From positions 124,001 through 188,000 of the forward strand of contig NZ_JANQBC010000005.1 in NCBI RefSeq assembly GCF_024721995.1: a DNA stretch of 64,000 bases, in the 5' to 3' direction. The translations under genes were made by a program, and so were the position numbers. This stretch comes from Paenibacillus radicibacter (GTDB taxonomy: Bacteria > Bacillota > Bacilli > Paenibacillales > NBRC-103111). Below are positions 16,538-26,081 of this stretch, one piece after another (position 1 is the stretch's first letter; each line of letters starts with the position of its first letter). The notes beneath the pieces are model-generated. The model did not search any database. It was not told the origin of the DNA and saw only the letters and a list, made by a program, of their open reading frames with translations.

Positions 16538-16996
16538 ATGAAGAGTGGCGTACTTAAGTATGAGTTTTATATTAATGCGAAGCCTGAAGTCGTATGGGAT
16601 ACGATCATCAAGCCAGAGGGCACTCGCCATATTATGTTCGGCAGTGTCATACATTCCACATTTGAAGTCGGAGCGCCTTATCAGTGGATCGGCCCAGGGG
16701 TGGATGGCGATGAGACCAATCACGTATATGGTACGATTCTAGAATATGAACCGAACAAATTATTTAGCTGTCTTGAACATCCGGGGCCGTCCTATCTGCC
16801 GAACCATGCTGAATTGGAATCACGGATTACGATGACTTTTGAAGAAGTAGGAACCAGCACGAAGCTGACACTTGTGAATGATCAATTTACGGAGAATCAC
16901 CCCTCGTATGAGAGTACAGAAAAAGCTTGGTGGATGATCTTAAGCAACGTGAAAAGCTATGCGGAAACAGGTAAGACGATGGATTTTGGTTGGTAA
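16538..16996 (+). CDS. SRPBCC (AHSA1-type) family protein
   Basis: A 152-aa START/SRPBCC-fold protein of the AHSA1 group. It begins with the characteristic VLKYEFYINAKPEVVWDTIIKPEGTR and ends with WWMILSNVKSYAETGKTMDF. The fold forms a hydrophobic pocket; members are usually ligand-binding or stress-related proteins with no defined reaction. The start is behind AAAGGAG. It is divergent from the AraC regulator, a common AraC/AHSA1 pairing. Confidence 0.9.
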   Translation: MKSGVLKYEFYINAKPEVVWDTIIKPEGTRHIMFGSVIHSTFEVGAPYQWIGPGVDGDETNHVYGTILEYEPNKLFSCLEHPGPSYLPNHAELESRITMTFEEVGTSTKLTLVNDQFTENHPSYESTEKAWWMILSNVKSYAETGKTMDFGW

Positions 16997-17004
16997 AAAG
17001 TGAA

Positions 17005-17046
17005 GCACCCTTCGACTGGTGATAAGCCAACGAAGGGTGTTTATTT
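17005..17046. terminator. Bidirectional intrinsic terminator
   Basis: GCACCCTTCG / CGAAGGGTGT stem with a 16-nt loop, between the convergent SRPBCC and lutC genes. Confidence 0.85.
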
Positions 17047-17052
17047 GTGTAG

Positions 17053-17760
17053 TTAATGATTAGAAGAGAGGTGATGATCTTCAATTAGGAATATCGCAAT
17101 GCGTCCGGGACCGTGTACCCCGATCGTCAGATCCATCTCAATGTCAGATGTTCGGCTCGGTCCTGTAATGATGTTGATGCAAGAAGTGTCTATTGCACGT
17201 GGTTCAGCCATGGCAAGCACTTGCGTGAGGCGAGGGACGATGTCACTTGTACGAAGGACTGCGAGGACTTGATTCGGCAGCAAACTGACCAATCGACCTC
17301 GATCACCTCGGTTATAAAGTACGATAGAGCCGGTTTCGGCAATACCGTGGGTGGCATAAACAAGTCCTGCATGGCAGTGATCTGCTTGCTCAATTAACGT
17401 CTCCCGCGATTGTTCGGTGCTCCAGAAGGATACGTTCAATTCGTCGGCTTCTTGTTGAATAAATTTTGCAGGATCGAACTCCCCCTCATTTGCTGGCCAT
17501 GCGATGAGATGCGTCATGTCCCTATTTTTCATAAAATGGTGGATGGCTTGTGGCAGTTCATGGCTGCTAGCTACGCGAATCACATCACCACCAAGCTTCG
17601 TTAATTCTTGTTCGAACAAGGAGGCGATGCCGTCTTGGTCTAGACCTTGATGCAGATGATCCCAAGGATGGCGCAGCCAGCGCGGTTTAATCACTTCGTG
17701 GATGCGGTCGCGACCCATTTTGCCAGCAAGCTTATTTAGAAATTGTTCTTTAGTTGCCAT
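17053..17760 (-). CDS. lutC: Lactate utilization protein C
   Basis: A 235-aa LUD-domain protein, the third component of the LutABC L-lactate oxidation system, which converts L-lactate to pyruvate in the cytoplasm. Landmarks are LIAWPANEGEFDP, the GLVYATHGIAETGSIVLYN motif that recurs in LutB, and the ending ITGPSRTSDIEMDLTIGVHGPG. The ATG at 17760 follows GGGAGG; a longer frame to 17856 lies within lutB and lacks such a site. It overlaps lutB by 11 bp. Confidence 0.95.
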   Translation of the reverse strand: MATKEQFLNKLAGKMGRDRIHEVIKPRWLRHPWDHLHQGLDQDGIASLFEQELTKLGGDVIRVASSHELPQAIHHFMKNRDMTHLIAWPANEGEFDPAKFIQQEADELNVSFWSTEQSRETLIEQADHCHAGLVYATHGIAETGSIVLYNRGDRGRLVSLLPNQVLAVLRTSDIVPRLTQVLAMAEPRAIDTSCINIITGPSRTSDIEMDLTIGVHGPGRIAIFLIEDHHLSSNH

Positions 17761-19183
17761 TCGGATTCCCTCCCTGTCTGCCTTCCTTCTGCCACCACTC
17801 TCGGAAACTTTCCATCGGGGGAGCAGGCAAGTCGCGTGCCTTCGTCCAATTACCAAGTATGCTAGGTGCTTTACGGATATAACCGTCTTTATCTTGGAAT
17901 GGTTTCAGGGCATATTTCGCCATCTTCAGACCTGATTTGTACATCCATGGCTTAGACATCGCTACACCGAATCCTTTGAAAATAAGCCTTTCGAGCGCCG
18001 GTGTATGCTTCTGGTTAACGACATCTTGTCTTAACTCCACTAAATATTCATGCAGTGGAATTTTAACGGGGCAAGCATCGGTGCAAGCACCGCATAAGCT
18101 ACTTAGGTAAGGCATCTTCCCCCAGCTCTCGAAGCCTTCCAGAATCGGGGTGAGTACAGCTCCAATCGGGCCAGGGTAAACACTACCGTAAGCATGACCA
18201 CCAATGTGACGATACACGGGACAGACATTCAGACAAGCACCACAACGTATGCAGTTTAATATTTGTTGATATTCTGTACCCAGTGCATTGGAGCGCCCAT
18301 TATCGACGATAATGACGATTAATTCTTCAGGTCCGTCCCGATCATCTAGCTTGCGAGGTCCGTTAATGGCTGTTACATAGCTCGTAATTTTCTGTCCAGT
18401 TGCCGAGCGAGGGAGTAGGGATAATACAACATCGAGTTCCTTCCATCCTGGAACAATACGCTCCATACCCATGAGCACGATGTGTGTCTTTGGCACCGTA
18501 GTCGTTAAGCGTGCATTGCCTTCATTACTGACAAGGACGATGGAACCTGTCTCCGCAATAGCGAAGTTGCAGCCAGTAAGGCCAATGTCTGCCTGCATAA
18601 ACTTGTCGCGGAGCACCTCACGTGCATATTTGGTTAGTTCTTTCGTATCTTCGGGCAGCTGTCTTCCGGCATGTTCCGAGAACAATTCAGCTACCTGCTT
18701 CCGATTCTTATGGATCGCAGGCACGATAATATGCGAAGGCATTTCTTTGGCAAGTTGAATGATGTATTCCCCTAGGTCAGATTCAATCGGCTCAACGCCG
18801 ATTTCCTCTAGTCGTGCATTCAGATGCACTTCCTCAGAAACCATCGACTTGGATTTAATGACAGACTTTGCTTCCTTTTCCCGACACAGATCTAAGATCA
18901 TCTTGACGACTTCTGCATCATCATTGGCAAAAAGCACTTTTCCGCCGTTCTTCTCCACATTCGTTGAGAATTGATCCAAATAGTAATCCAGATTTGAGAT
19001 CGTATGTGTGCGAATTGCTTCCGCTCTTGTACGCCATTCCTCTAAATTGCCTAGAGCATCGGCTGCATTATCCTTGCCTGTACGGAATCGTTCTTGGGCA
19101 TTGGACAGGGATTGCTTAAGGAAAGGATCGTTAATCGCCTTATCGACGCGATCATTTAGCGATGGTTGCGTGTTTGCGCTCAT
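17750..19183 (-). CDS. lutB: Lactate utilization iron-sulfur protein B
   Basis: A 477-aa protein of the LutABC complex. The N-terminal LUD domain (about 65-300) is followed by two 4Fe-4S clusters: CIRCGACLNVCPVYRHIGG and CGACTDACPVKIPLHEY. The C-terminal LutB tail (DUF3390-like) ends with LPAPPMESFREWW. The start at 19183 has GGGG upstream and overlaps lutA by 32 bp; an earlier ATG at 19201 has a poorer site. The overlaps on both sides indicate one operon, lutA-lutB-lutC. Confidence 0.96.
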   Translation of the reverse strand: MSANTQPSLNDRVDKAINDPFLKQSLSNAQERFRTGKDNAADALGNLEEWRTRAEAIRTHTISNLDYYLDQFSTNVEKNGGKVLFANDDAEVVKMILDLCREKEAKSVIKSKSMVSEEVHLNARLEEIGVEPIESDLGEYIIQLAKEMPSHIIVPAIHKNRKQVAELFSEHAGRQLPEDTKELTKYAREVLRDKFMQADIGLTGCNFAIAETGSIVLVSNEGNARLTTTVPKTHIVLMGMERIVPGWKELDVVLSLLPRSATGQKITSYVTAINGPRKLDDRDGPEELIVIIVDNGRSNALGTEYQQILNCIRCGACLNVCPVYRHIGGHAYGSVYPGPIGAVLTPILEGFESWGKMPYLSSLCGACTDACPVKIPLHEYLVELRQDVVNQKHTPALERLIFKGFGVAMSKPWMYKSGLKMAKYALKPFQDKDGYIRKAPSILGNWTKARDLPAPPMESFREWWQKEGRQGGNPNGN

Positions 19184-19910
19184 AGCGTCTGACCCCCTCA
19201 TCTAACAGTTCGGCTACATGATAGGCTTTAATATCCTGACCCAACCTGCGAAGGCGACCTTCAATATTCATCAGACAAGCCATGTCAGAGCCAAGAAGGA
19301 CATTAGCACCTGTTCCAATAATATGACGCGCCTTCTCATCCACCATTTCACCGGAAATATCGTGCATCTTTACAGCGAATGTTCCACCGAAGCCACAGCA
19401 GTCTCCCTTGTAAGGAAGATCAACCAGTTGAAGACTCTGAATGGATTGAATAAGCTGGAGTGGTTCATCAATGATGCGAAGTCCACGGGTCATATGGCAG
19501 GAGCAATGATAGGTTGCGATGCCTTCGAATTCTGCGTATATCTTCGAGATATCTGTCTTCTGAACGATAAATTCGGAGAATTCATACGTTTTATCTGCTA
19601 ACTGTTGTGCTTTCTCTCGCCACTTATCATCATCTGCGAACAGGGTAGGGTAGTAATGGCGCACCATAGCAGCGCATGAGCCAGAAGGGGTGACGACCCA
19701 CTCGGACTGCTCAAAGGCATCGATCATCTGCCTAGCTGCTTTCTTGGTATCTTCGACATAACCACTGTTGAAGGCGGGTTGACCACAGCAGGCTTGGTTT
19801 ATTGGAAAATCGACTGTGCAGCCTACATGGCGCAGCATATTCACGACAGCTTTACCGACATTCGGATACATGGCATCGGAAATGCAGGTAATAAACAGGG
19901 AGACATTCAT
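19152..19910 (-). CDS. lutA: Lactate utilization protein A
   Basis: A 252-aa (Fe-S)-binding protein made of two CCG domains, as in the LutA/GlpC/heterodisulfide-reductase family. The motifs are ACCGQPAFNSGY near residue 42 and GDCCGFGGTFAVK near residue 175, with further cysteines in TYHCSCHMTRGL. It is the first gene of the operon, behind AAGGAGG. The leader between it and lutR contains a LutR-type operator (19978-19996). Confidence 0.96.
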   Translation of the reverse strand: MNVSLFITCISDAMYPNVGKAVVNMLRHVGCTVDFPINQACCGQPAFNSGYVEDTKKAARQMIDAFEQSEWVVTPSGSCAAMVRHYYPTLFADDDKWREKAQQLADKTYEFSEFIVQKTDISKIYAEFEGIATYHCSCHMTRGLRIIDEPLQLIQSIQSLQLVDLPYKGDCCGFGGTFAVKMHDISGEMVDEKARHIIGTGANVLLGSDMACLMNIEGRLRRLGQDIKAYHVAELLDEGVRRYERKHATIAK

Positions 19911-19977
19911 AAGAGATCCTCCTTGAATTGCTTGGATTTATTGGATTTATTGGAGTGAAAATAGACATATACATAAG

Positions 19978-19996
19978 TCATCAGGTCATCTGATGG
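19978..19996. promoter_or_regulatory. LutR-type operator upstream of lutA
   Basis: TCATCTGATGG at 19986-19996 matches 9 of the 10 defined bases of the published B. subtilis LutR motif TCATC-N-GATGA. It overlaps a second partial site, TCATCAGGTCA, at 19978-19988. It lies about 70-90 bp before the lutA start. Confidence 0.6.
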
Positions 19997-20035
19997 GTAA
20001 GATCGAATGAAAGACGTGAAGCCTCATGCTCACGC

Positions 20036-20791
20036 TTATTCGATCTTATTTTCCTCGCAATATTGGTTAAAGACGTTCTCTACTTTGGTTAAATGGGCAA
20101 GCATGACTTGCTCGGCTAATAGGGGATTCTGATCTTCGATGGCGTTGTAGATGAATTGGTGCTCATTATGTAGACGTTCGAGTGTTTTTTCTTTGGAGAA
20201 TAACCATAATCTGCGGCTCTCACGCATCGTATCTCGCAGTGTTTCGGAAATTTGGTTCATCATGCGCAGCAGCATCTTATTCTGAGTGGCTTCAGCAATC
20301 GCGATATGAAAATCGGCATCGGCCATCTCACCTAAGTTGCCATCACTCTTCGCATTTTCCATCGCATAAAGCGCTTGACGCATTGCTTCGAGATGTTCGG
20401 GCTTACGTCTTTGAGCCGCAATAGCTGCGGATCTAGCTTCAATCATTTTACGAACCTCGAAGAAATCAAGCATTTCCTTCTTGTTGAATCGTACGAAATC
20501 TCCAATCGGTTCTGCGAGTACGCCTGGATCAAATTTCGTAACGAATGTACCTTCACCTTGCCGAATATCGACAAGTCCAATGGCCCGCAGAGCGCTAAGT
20601 GCTTCGCGAATTGTTGACCGTCCCACTTGATAGTTCTTGCTCAACTGTTCGACCGATTCAAGCCGATCGCCCGCTTTATATTCACCACTTTGGATTCGAC
20701 TTTGAATCTGTTCAGCGACGATTTCATAGATTTTCTTGGTTTGGAGCCGAGTGTTTGCCAGTGGTAACACCTCCATGCCTGTATAGCTCAT
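20036..20791 (-). CDS. lutR: FadR-type GntR regulator, probable LutR
   Basis: A 251-aa regulator. The GntR winged helix (about 15-80) has YEIVAEQIQSRIQSGEYKAGDRL, STIREALSALRAIGLVDIRQGEGTFV. The all-helical FCD effector domain (about 95-235) has D/H metal-ligand positions in DADFHIAIAEATQN. It lies directly upstream of lutA in the same orientation and next to TCATC-N-GATGA sites, so lactate-responsive repression of lutABC is likely. The start is uncertain: ATG at 20791, ATG at 20776, or a later non-ATG codon behind the GGAGGTG at 20769-20775. Confidence 0.88.
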   Translation of the reverse strand: MSYTGMEVLPLANTRLQTKKIYEIVAEQIQSRIQSGEYKAGDRLESVEQLSKNYQVGRSTIREALSALRAIGLVDIRQGEGTFVTKFDPGVLAEPIGDFVRFNKKEMLDFFEVRKMIEARSAAIAAQRRKPEHLEAMRQALYAMENAKSDGNLGEMADADFHIAIAEATQNKMLLRMMNQISETLRDTMRESRRLWLFSKEKTLERLHNEHQFIYNAIEDQNPLLAEQVMLAHLTKVENVFNQYCEENKIE

Positions 20792-20830
20792 CTGATTAAT
20801 GATGGAATATACGTTTCAATCATCAGATGA
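20788..20830. promoter_or_regulatory. Paired LutR-type operators at the lutR start
   Basis: TCATCAGATGA at 20820-20830 is a perfect TCATC-N-GATGA palindrome. TCATCTGATTA at 20788-20798 is a second, weaker copy that includes the lutR start codon. Their placement implies autoregulation. Confidence 0.65.
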
Positions 20831-20909
20831 CTGCATTCACAGTTTACGTGAGTGTGGATATTATTGTAAATATAATTATTTGAATAATCAGCAAGTGGAA
20901 ATTGCACCC

Positions 20910-21110
20910 CTAGAGGGATTTATTCCTCTTAAGGGTGCGTTTCGCGATTGGATGCAAGAATTCATGACTGAATGGAGCCAGAGGTGTTCCTGTGCGTACT
21001 TTGTTTACCCAATCTGGATTCACTAATGCACTGGTGCCGATCGCAACAAGATCCGTATCTTCGGAAGCGATGAGCTGACTTGCTGTATCTGGATGTTTCG
21101 GGTAAAGACA
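20910..21110 (-). pseudogene. C-terminal remnant of an old-yellow-enzyme (NADH:flavin oxidoreductase) gene
   Basis: Reading the minus strand gives an uninterrupted run from about 21110 to a TAG at 20912-20910. It contains SQLIASEDTDLVAIGTSALV, NPDWVNKVRTGTPLAPFSHE and FLHPIAKRTLK. This is the last stretch of the OYE barrel, with the DLVAIG phosphate-binding strand and the NPDW motif. No start codon or N-terminal part exists upstream, where the divergent M1 peptidase promoter begins. A GCACCC / GGGTGC hairpin around the stop codon (20904-20938) was probably its terminator. I see no other gene in the 400-bp gap between lutR and the peptidase. Confidence 0.65.
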
Positions 21111-21212
21111 CCTTGAAACAGTCTTTTTATATCATGCAAAATTTTGTAAAATGCTATAAGATTGGGGAATAAACCGTTTTCAACCTAATAAATAATGGAG
21201 GAGGTTCATTTC

Positions 21213-22652
21213 ATGTATGCTCGTAAATTTAGTAAGAAAGTAATGTTACTTGCTGCCATAGCTACCTTAATTGTGGTGGCAGGCATATTGTGGTTAAACA
21301 CGCAGAAGAACACGACGACAGCATTAACTGCATTGACGAGCGGTCAGCTCGAATTTGAAAGTGATCCGACGTCATCGGCGATACTCTCAGGTTTTACAGC
21401 TAAATCGGTTGTGAACGGCTCCAAAGCGAATTATGATCTAGTATTAAAAATGAATGAGAAAAGCGAATTTACAGCCAAAGCGAAGGTGACTGCAACGAAT
21501 GTTTCCAAAGATTCATGGGACAAGCTAGTGTTCTATGTCATTCCGAACGTGTTTGCAGAACCGAACAATAAGATGTTTCGTGATGATGCTAAGTTCGCGA
21601 TCCAAGCGATTAAGATTGCGGATAAACAAGTCAAGTACACGATGCAAGATGATACCCTCACGGTTCCACTTCAAAGTAAGCTCTCTCCTCAAGAAAATCT
21701 CACCATCGAAATTAGTTATTCCTTTCAAGTACCAAGGGACGGCAGACGCTATATGCGCATTGAAGACTCTCATTATTTAGCCCAATGGTATCCAATGCTT
21801 GCTACATATATGAATGGTTGGAACAAGAATCCTTACAATTATAACAATGAATCTTACCACACTGGATTTGGTGATTATAAGCTCCAATATGAACTTCCTG
21901 CCGGTTATACACTTGTGAGTTCTGCGAACAATGATCCCAAAGAAGCAACAACCTCCGGTCAAGTCGAGATCAAGAACGTGAAGGAAATGTTCGTGGCTGT
22001 CCTGAAAGATATGAAAGTGATGACAAGAAAAGTCGGCGATGTCGATATTCGGGTATGGAGCAGGGATAAGGATAAGATACCTGCTGCTACTGCACTTGAT
22101 ACTGCTGCAGCAGCACTCCCATTTTTCAGTAAAAATATTGGCCCATACCCATATAAGCAGTACGATGTGCTCGTGGATGGCGTTGTATCAATGGAGTACC
22201 CTGGGATAGATACGGTGTATGGGAAAGATCAATTTACAAGTCTTTATACGACGCATGAACTTGCGCATCAGTGGTTCTATGGCATGGTTAGTAATGATCC
22301 GTTCAAGGAAAGTTGGCTGGATGAAGGATTTACCCAATATACAACATCCCTCTATCTGCGTAATTATGAGTATGCAAACCGATATATTTTGCCAGAACCG
22401 AAGTTATCCAACCTGCCTTTGTCTGAGCTTGGTGATATGGACTATGCCAGTAGTTTGTATGCCCTGCCTACCTTGAAATTTAAAGAATTGTTTGAGCCTC
22501 TAGGCATAGAAGATCGTTGGAAGTTCCTGCGAACATATTTTGAGATTTACCGATATAAGCAAGTTACGACAGAAGAAGCCGTTCGCTTCATCAAGCATTA
22601 CTTTAAGATGCAAGACGATACCTTCTTTAAAGATTGGTTGAAGTTGGATTAA
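21213..22652 (+). CDS. Membrane-anchored M1-family metallopeptidase
   Basis: A 479-aa zinc aminopeptidase-like protein. An N-terminal signal anchor (residues about 10-28) is followed by a beta-sandwich domain and a thermolysin-like catalytic domain. The zinc site is complete: H348-E349-x2-H352 in HELAHQWFYG and E371 in WLDEGF, 19 residues after the second His as in M1 enzymes. VSMEYPG replaces the usual GAMEN exopeptidase motif. The C-terminal domain is short. The ATG at 21213 follows GGAGGAGG; an ATG at 21195 precedes that site and is unlikely. A diverged tandem copy follows. Confidence 0.9.
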   Translation: MYARKFSKKVMLLAAIATLIVVAGILWLNTQKNTTTALTALTSGQLEFESDPTSSAILSGFTAKSVVNGSKANYDLVLKMNEKSEFTAKAKVTATNVSKDSWDKLVFYVIPNVFAEPNNKMFRDDAKFAIQAIKIADKQVKYTMQDDTLTVPLQSKLSPQENLTIEISYSFQVPRDGRRYMRIEDSHYLAQWYPMLATYMNGWNKNPYNYNNESYHTGFGDYKLQYELPAGYTLVSSANNDPKEATTSGQVEIKNVKEMFVAVLKDMKVMTRKVGDVDIRVWSRDKDKIPAATALDTAAAALPFFSKNIGPYPYKQYDVLVDGVVSMEYPGIDTVYGKDQFTSLYTTHELAHQWFYGMVSNDPFKESWLDEGFTQYTTSLYLRNYEYANRYILPEPKLSNLPLSELGDMDYASSLYALPTLKFKELFEPLGIEDRWKFLRTYFEIYRYKQVTTEEAVRFIKHYFKMQDDTFFKDWLKLD

Positions 22653-22679
22653 GGAGTAGAGGGGAAGGGTGGTCGATCT

Positions 22680-24118
22680 GTGAAAATGAGAAGAAGGTTG
22701 TTGCCTATAATAGTTGGTATTATAATTCTCACCGGTGGATTATGGCTGTGGTTACAGCAGTCAGACGAAGCAACAAATGCTCAACTTACTCAAGGATCTG
22801 CAACCTATACTCCTCCTGCAGATTTGCCTGCGCAGCTTGCTAATTTCAAACCCGAGTATGTAGAGGACGGGGCAAAGTCGAAATATGATTTGTCTTTAAA
22901 AATGAATGAGAGAGGCGATTTTATAGCGACAGCGAAGATTACAGTTACTAACGCCTCGATAGATTCCTGGGACAAGCTCGTCTTCTACATGATTCCTAAT
23001 GTATTCGCGGAAAAAGGCAATAAGATGTTTCAATCTGACGCGAAACTTACCATTGAAGAGGTGAAGTTAGCAGGGAAGAAAGTGAAATATACGTTAGAAG
23101 ACGACAATTTTACCGTACCGCTTGTGAAGAAGCTTGATCCCAAAGGAAGTACATAGTTGAAGTTAGTTATTCATTCAAGCTACCTCAAAAAGGGATGCGA
23201 TTTATCCGCGTGCAAGATACATATTACTTGACCGAGTGGTACCCAATGCTTGCTACATATAAGAACTATAAAGGATGGAATAAAGAACTGTATATTAATT
23301 ACAGTGAATCGTATCATACCGGATTTAGTAACTTTACTTTGAAATATGAACTTCCATCTGGTTATACGCTCATCAGCTCGTCCGATGTTGATCCACAATC
23401 CGCAACATCTACAGGTAAGGTAGAGGTTGATAACGTGAAGGAAATTAGCGTTGTGGTAACCAAAGAGATGAGTGCTGTTACCAAAAAGGCAGGCGATGTT
23501 GAAATTCGTGTATGGGGAAGAGAGGATATGAAAGACAGTAAGGTTCAAGTTTTGCAAATGATGTCTGCAGCACTACCAAGCTTATCACAAAAAATTGGCG
23601 CATATCCGCATCATCAATTTGATGTGTTTATTGATCAAACTGCTTCCATGGAATATCCAGGACTTGTAACCGTAACACAATACGGTCAAAGTTTCTATTA
23701 TGATGCAGTCGTTCATGAACTCGTCCATCAATGGTTCTATGGTATGGTTAGTAATGATCCATATTATGAGGGATGGTTAGATGAAGGGATGACCGAATAT
23801 ACGACATCGTTATATCAGAATAATTATACCTCTTCGACTGCTAGGAAGTTATACCCTGTGGAGACTAAACCATCCAATTCGGATTTAACGGCATTAGCTG
23901 ATGGGAAATTAAGTAAAGCTTTATACGGTCAGCCAACGTTGAAGTTAAAGGAGCTACAAGAATCATTGGAACAAGAGGACAGATGGAAGTTCATTCACAC
24001 CTACTTTGAACTGTACAAATACAAGCAAGTGACAACGAAAGAGTTCATTAGATTTACGAAAGCTTATTTTGAAATGAAAGATGATTCCTTCTTTAAAGAT
24101 TGGCTGAAGTTGGATTAA
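22680..24118 (+). pseudogene. Second M1-family metallopeptidase, frameshifted
   Basis: A paralogue of the preceding gene throughout: GTG start behind GGGG, signal anchor, beta-sandwich (YDLSLKMNERGDF, WDKLVFYMIPNVFAE), then a TAG at 23154-23156. Homology continues in the next frame as VEVSYSFKLP ... LTEWYPML. Loss of one base in the ACATAG at 23151-23156 explains the break: adding an A gives T-I-V-E-V-S, the length seen in copy 1. The downstream part keeps the zinc site (HELVHQWFYG, WLDEGM) and could be started at the ATG at 23195, but it would lack the anchor and N-domain. It ends with the same FFKDWLKLD as copy 1. The lesion looks recent, or is a sequencing error. Confidence 0.75.
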
Positions 24119-24124
24119 GGTTAA

Positions 24125-24157
24125 GGCTCACTTCTCTTGGAGAGGTGGGCTTTTTTT
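24125..24157 (+). terminator. Intrinsic terminator of the M1 peptidase genes
   Basis: GCTCACTTCTC / GAGAGGTGGGC-type stem with G-T pairs and a 4-nt loop, followed by seven T. Confidence 0.82.
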
Positions 24158-24260
24158 AATGGAATTAAATAACTGTCTTTTCAAATAATTAATGTGGTAA
24201 ATTTATAAATGTTAGACAGGATTTCTAATATAGCGAAGATTTCATGAAGATGGGGTTTCT

Positions 24261-26048
24261 ATGGAAAAAAACACAAAAATAATATTAATTGCTATGGTTT
24301 CAATCTTAATCATAGCGATCAACAACATCTTCTTTTACAACATTCTAAGATCATCTCTGGATAATAACTATCAGCGCGAGGTTGCATCATTAGCCAATCA
24401 AATTACGAGGAATATAGAATTTTCACGAGATGGGGCACGCCAGTTAGAAGATGCTATTGGCAAACAGCTCAGGGCTGCTGCAATCGCAATGAAGTATGCA
24501 CTTCCTAAGGAACTTGAATGGGTCAAACAATCTGAGCTGGATCGGTTGAAATCTGAGCTTATGATGCAGGATATTTCATTAATGGTAAAAACTTCGGATG
24601 ATATTGTCGTTAATAAATCAACGAATCCTGATCAGATAGGTTTAAGTACGAAAGACTGGGACAATTGGTATACAGCTTTTACAGAATTGTTTAATGAAAA
24701 AAACACGAAATTAGATTGGGGACAAATTCTACCGAACTTTTGGTCAGGACCGTATGAAGTTGCAGCAGCAGATACAAAAACGATCTCTAAATGGGGGTAT
24801 TATTATGATGGCTCAAGCGATTATATGATAGATCCATTCGTAGGGGATACCGAATATAAGCACTATTTGAATACGACGGGTACGGATGCAATTGTTAAAA
24901 GTACGATCGAGAACAACCCTTCCATTCTTGAAATAACAGGGATCAATCCCGCAACGTTCGGTCAAGATCCTAAGAAGTTCAATGTGGCTGCGGGAGAGCT
25001 AGTGCCGCTTATTTATAAACCTTACTTTTTTGGTTCATATGCGTATGAGAATACTAGCGAAGATACTTTATTTGTAAAAAGGGCAGTTGAGACGAAGCAA
25101 CCACAATCGTATGAGGTTCATATGAATGGCAAAAAGGTTGTAAAGAACTTTATTCCAATCGATTCTTCTTTACTTGAATATGTAAGAGGGTATGCACCTA
25201 ACAATAATATTCCGCTCTCCACCTATGTGCTGTGTATTGTCTCGGATATTGAATTGATTCAGAGTAACCTTAGCGATCAATTTACAACATTGATATCCAT
25301 TGTCTTGTTGGTATCTGCCTTGTGTATTGGACTATTATTGTTAGTGATGAGATGGATTAGTAAATCCAAAGATAGAGCCGTGCAACAAACTTCTCAGACG
25401 TATGCAGATGAAGTGAATCAGATGTTTATGAACATTCAAGGACAGCGGCATGACTTTCTAAATCATGTAAGTGTCATTCATGCCTATTGTGAACTTGGCA
25501 GACATGAAGATTTGAAAAAGTATGCTTCAGCTCTAATAGGAGAGGTCAAAGCTTTAAATGACATCATTAATATTGGACAGCCGGAGATTGCGGCTATCGT
25601 ACAAGCGAAGATGGTATCCGCTATGAACAAAAAGATTAATTTTACACCTCATTTTGAAAATATTACGAGTGTGATGTCAGGGGCGATGTCCTATGATATG
25701 GTTCGAGTCATTGGGAACTTATTAGATAATGCCTTTGATGAGGTAGAAAATTTACCGAATGAAATCAAATCAGTAGATTGTAAGGGTTGGGTGGAAGGAA
25801 AGGAATTTCATTTGGTCACTTCGAATCCATTAAGCCGCACAATAAATGAAGAAGAACTTATTAATATCTTTAAACCGTACTATTCATCTAAGAAAGAACA
25901 TCATTCGGGTTTGGGACTCGCTATTATCCAGAATATTATTCATAAATATCGTGGGAAAATCAGAGCTGAAATTAGGGATAGCGTCATTTACTTTACGGTC
26001 AGTATCCCTTTAAGAACAGAGTTCCAGCCGGAGCTTCGAAGAATTTGA
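24261..26048 (+). CDS. Spo0B-type sensor histidine kinase
   Basis: A 595-aa membrane sensor. TM1 is at about 7-28. A large extracytoplasmic region of about 310 residues follows, with the conserved-looking GYYYDGSSDYMIDPF, then TM2 at about 343-365. The cytoplasmic part has a Spo0B/SPOB_a helix pair with H397 in QRHDFLNHVSVIHAY, as in CitA/DcuS-type kinases. The HATPase domain has NLLDNAFDEV and GLGLAIIQNII. No response regulator is adjacent, so the partner is elsewhere. The next two genes follow within 30 bp and appear co-transcribed. Confidence 0.88.
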   Translation: MEKNTKIILIAMVSILIIAINNIFFYNILRSSLDNNYQREVASLANQITRNIEFSRDGARQLEDAIGKQLRAAAIAMKYALPKELEWVKQSELDRLKSELMMQDISLMVKTSDDIVVNKSTNPDQIGLSTKDWDNWYTAFTELFNEKNTKLDWGQILPNFWSGPYEVAAADTKTISKWGYYYDGSSDYMIDPFVGDTEYKHYLNTTGTDAIVKSTIENNPSILEITGINPATFGQDPKKFNVAAGELVPLIYKPYFFGSYAYENTSEDTLFVKRAVETKQPQSYEVHMNGKKVVKNFIPIDSSLLEYVRGYAPNNNIPLSTYVLCIVSDIELIQSNLSDQFTTLISIVLLVSALCIGLLLLVMRWISKSKDRAVQQTSQTYADEVNQMFMNIQGQRHDFLNHVSVIHAYCELGRHEDLKKYASALIGEVKALNDIINIGQPEIAAIVQAKMVSAMNKKINFTPHFENITSVMSGAMSYDMVRVIGNLLDNAFDEVENLPNEIKSVDCKGWVEGKEFHLVTSNPLSRTINEEELINIFKPYYSSKKEHHSGLGLAIIQNIIHKYRGKIRAEIRDSVIYFTVSIPLRTEFQPELRRI

Positions 26049-26081
26049 AGAATACATCCTACATGGACAGAGGTTATGCCG

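Noticed and set aside
20799-21026. A 75-codon plus-strand frame after lutR.
   Set aside because: It covers LutR operators and the opposite strand of the old-yellow-enzyme remnant; its translation has no domain-like features.
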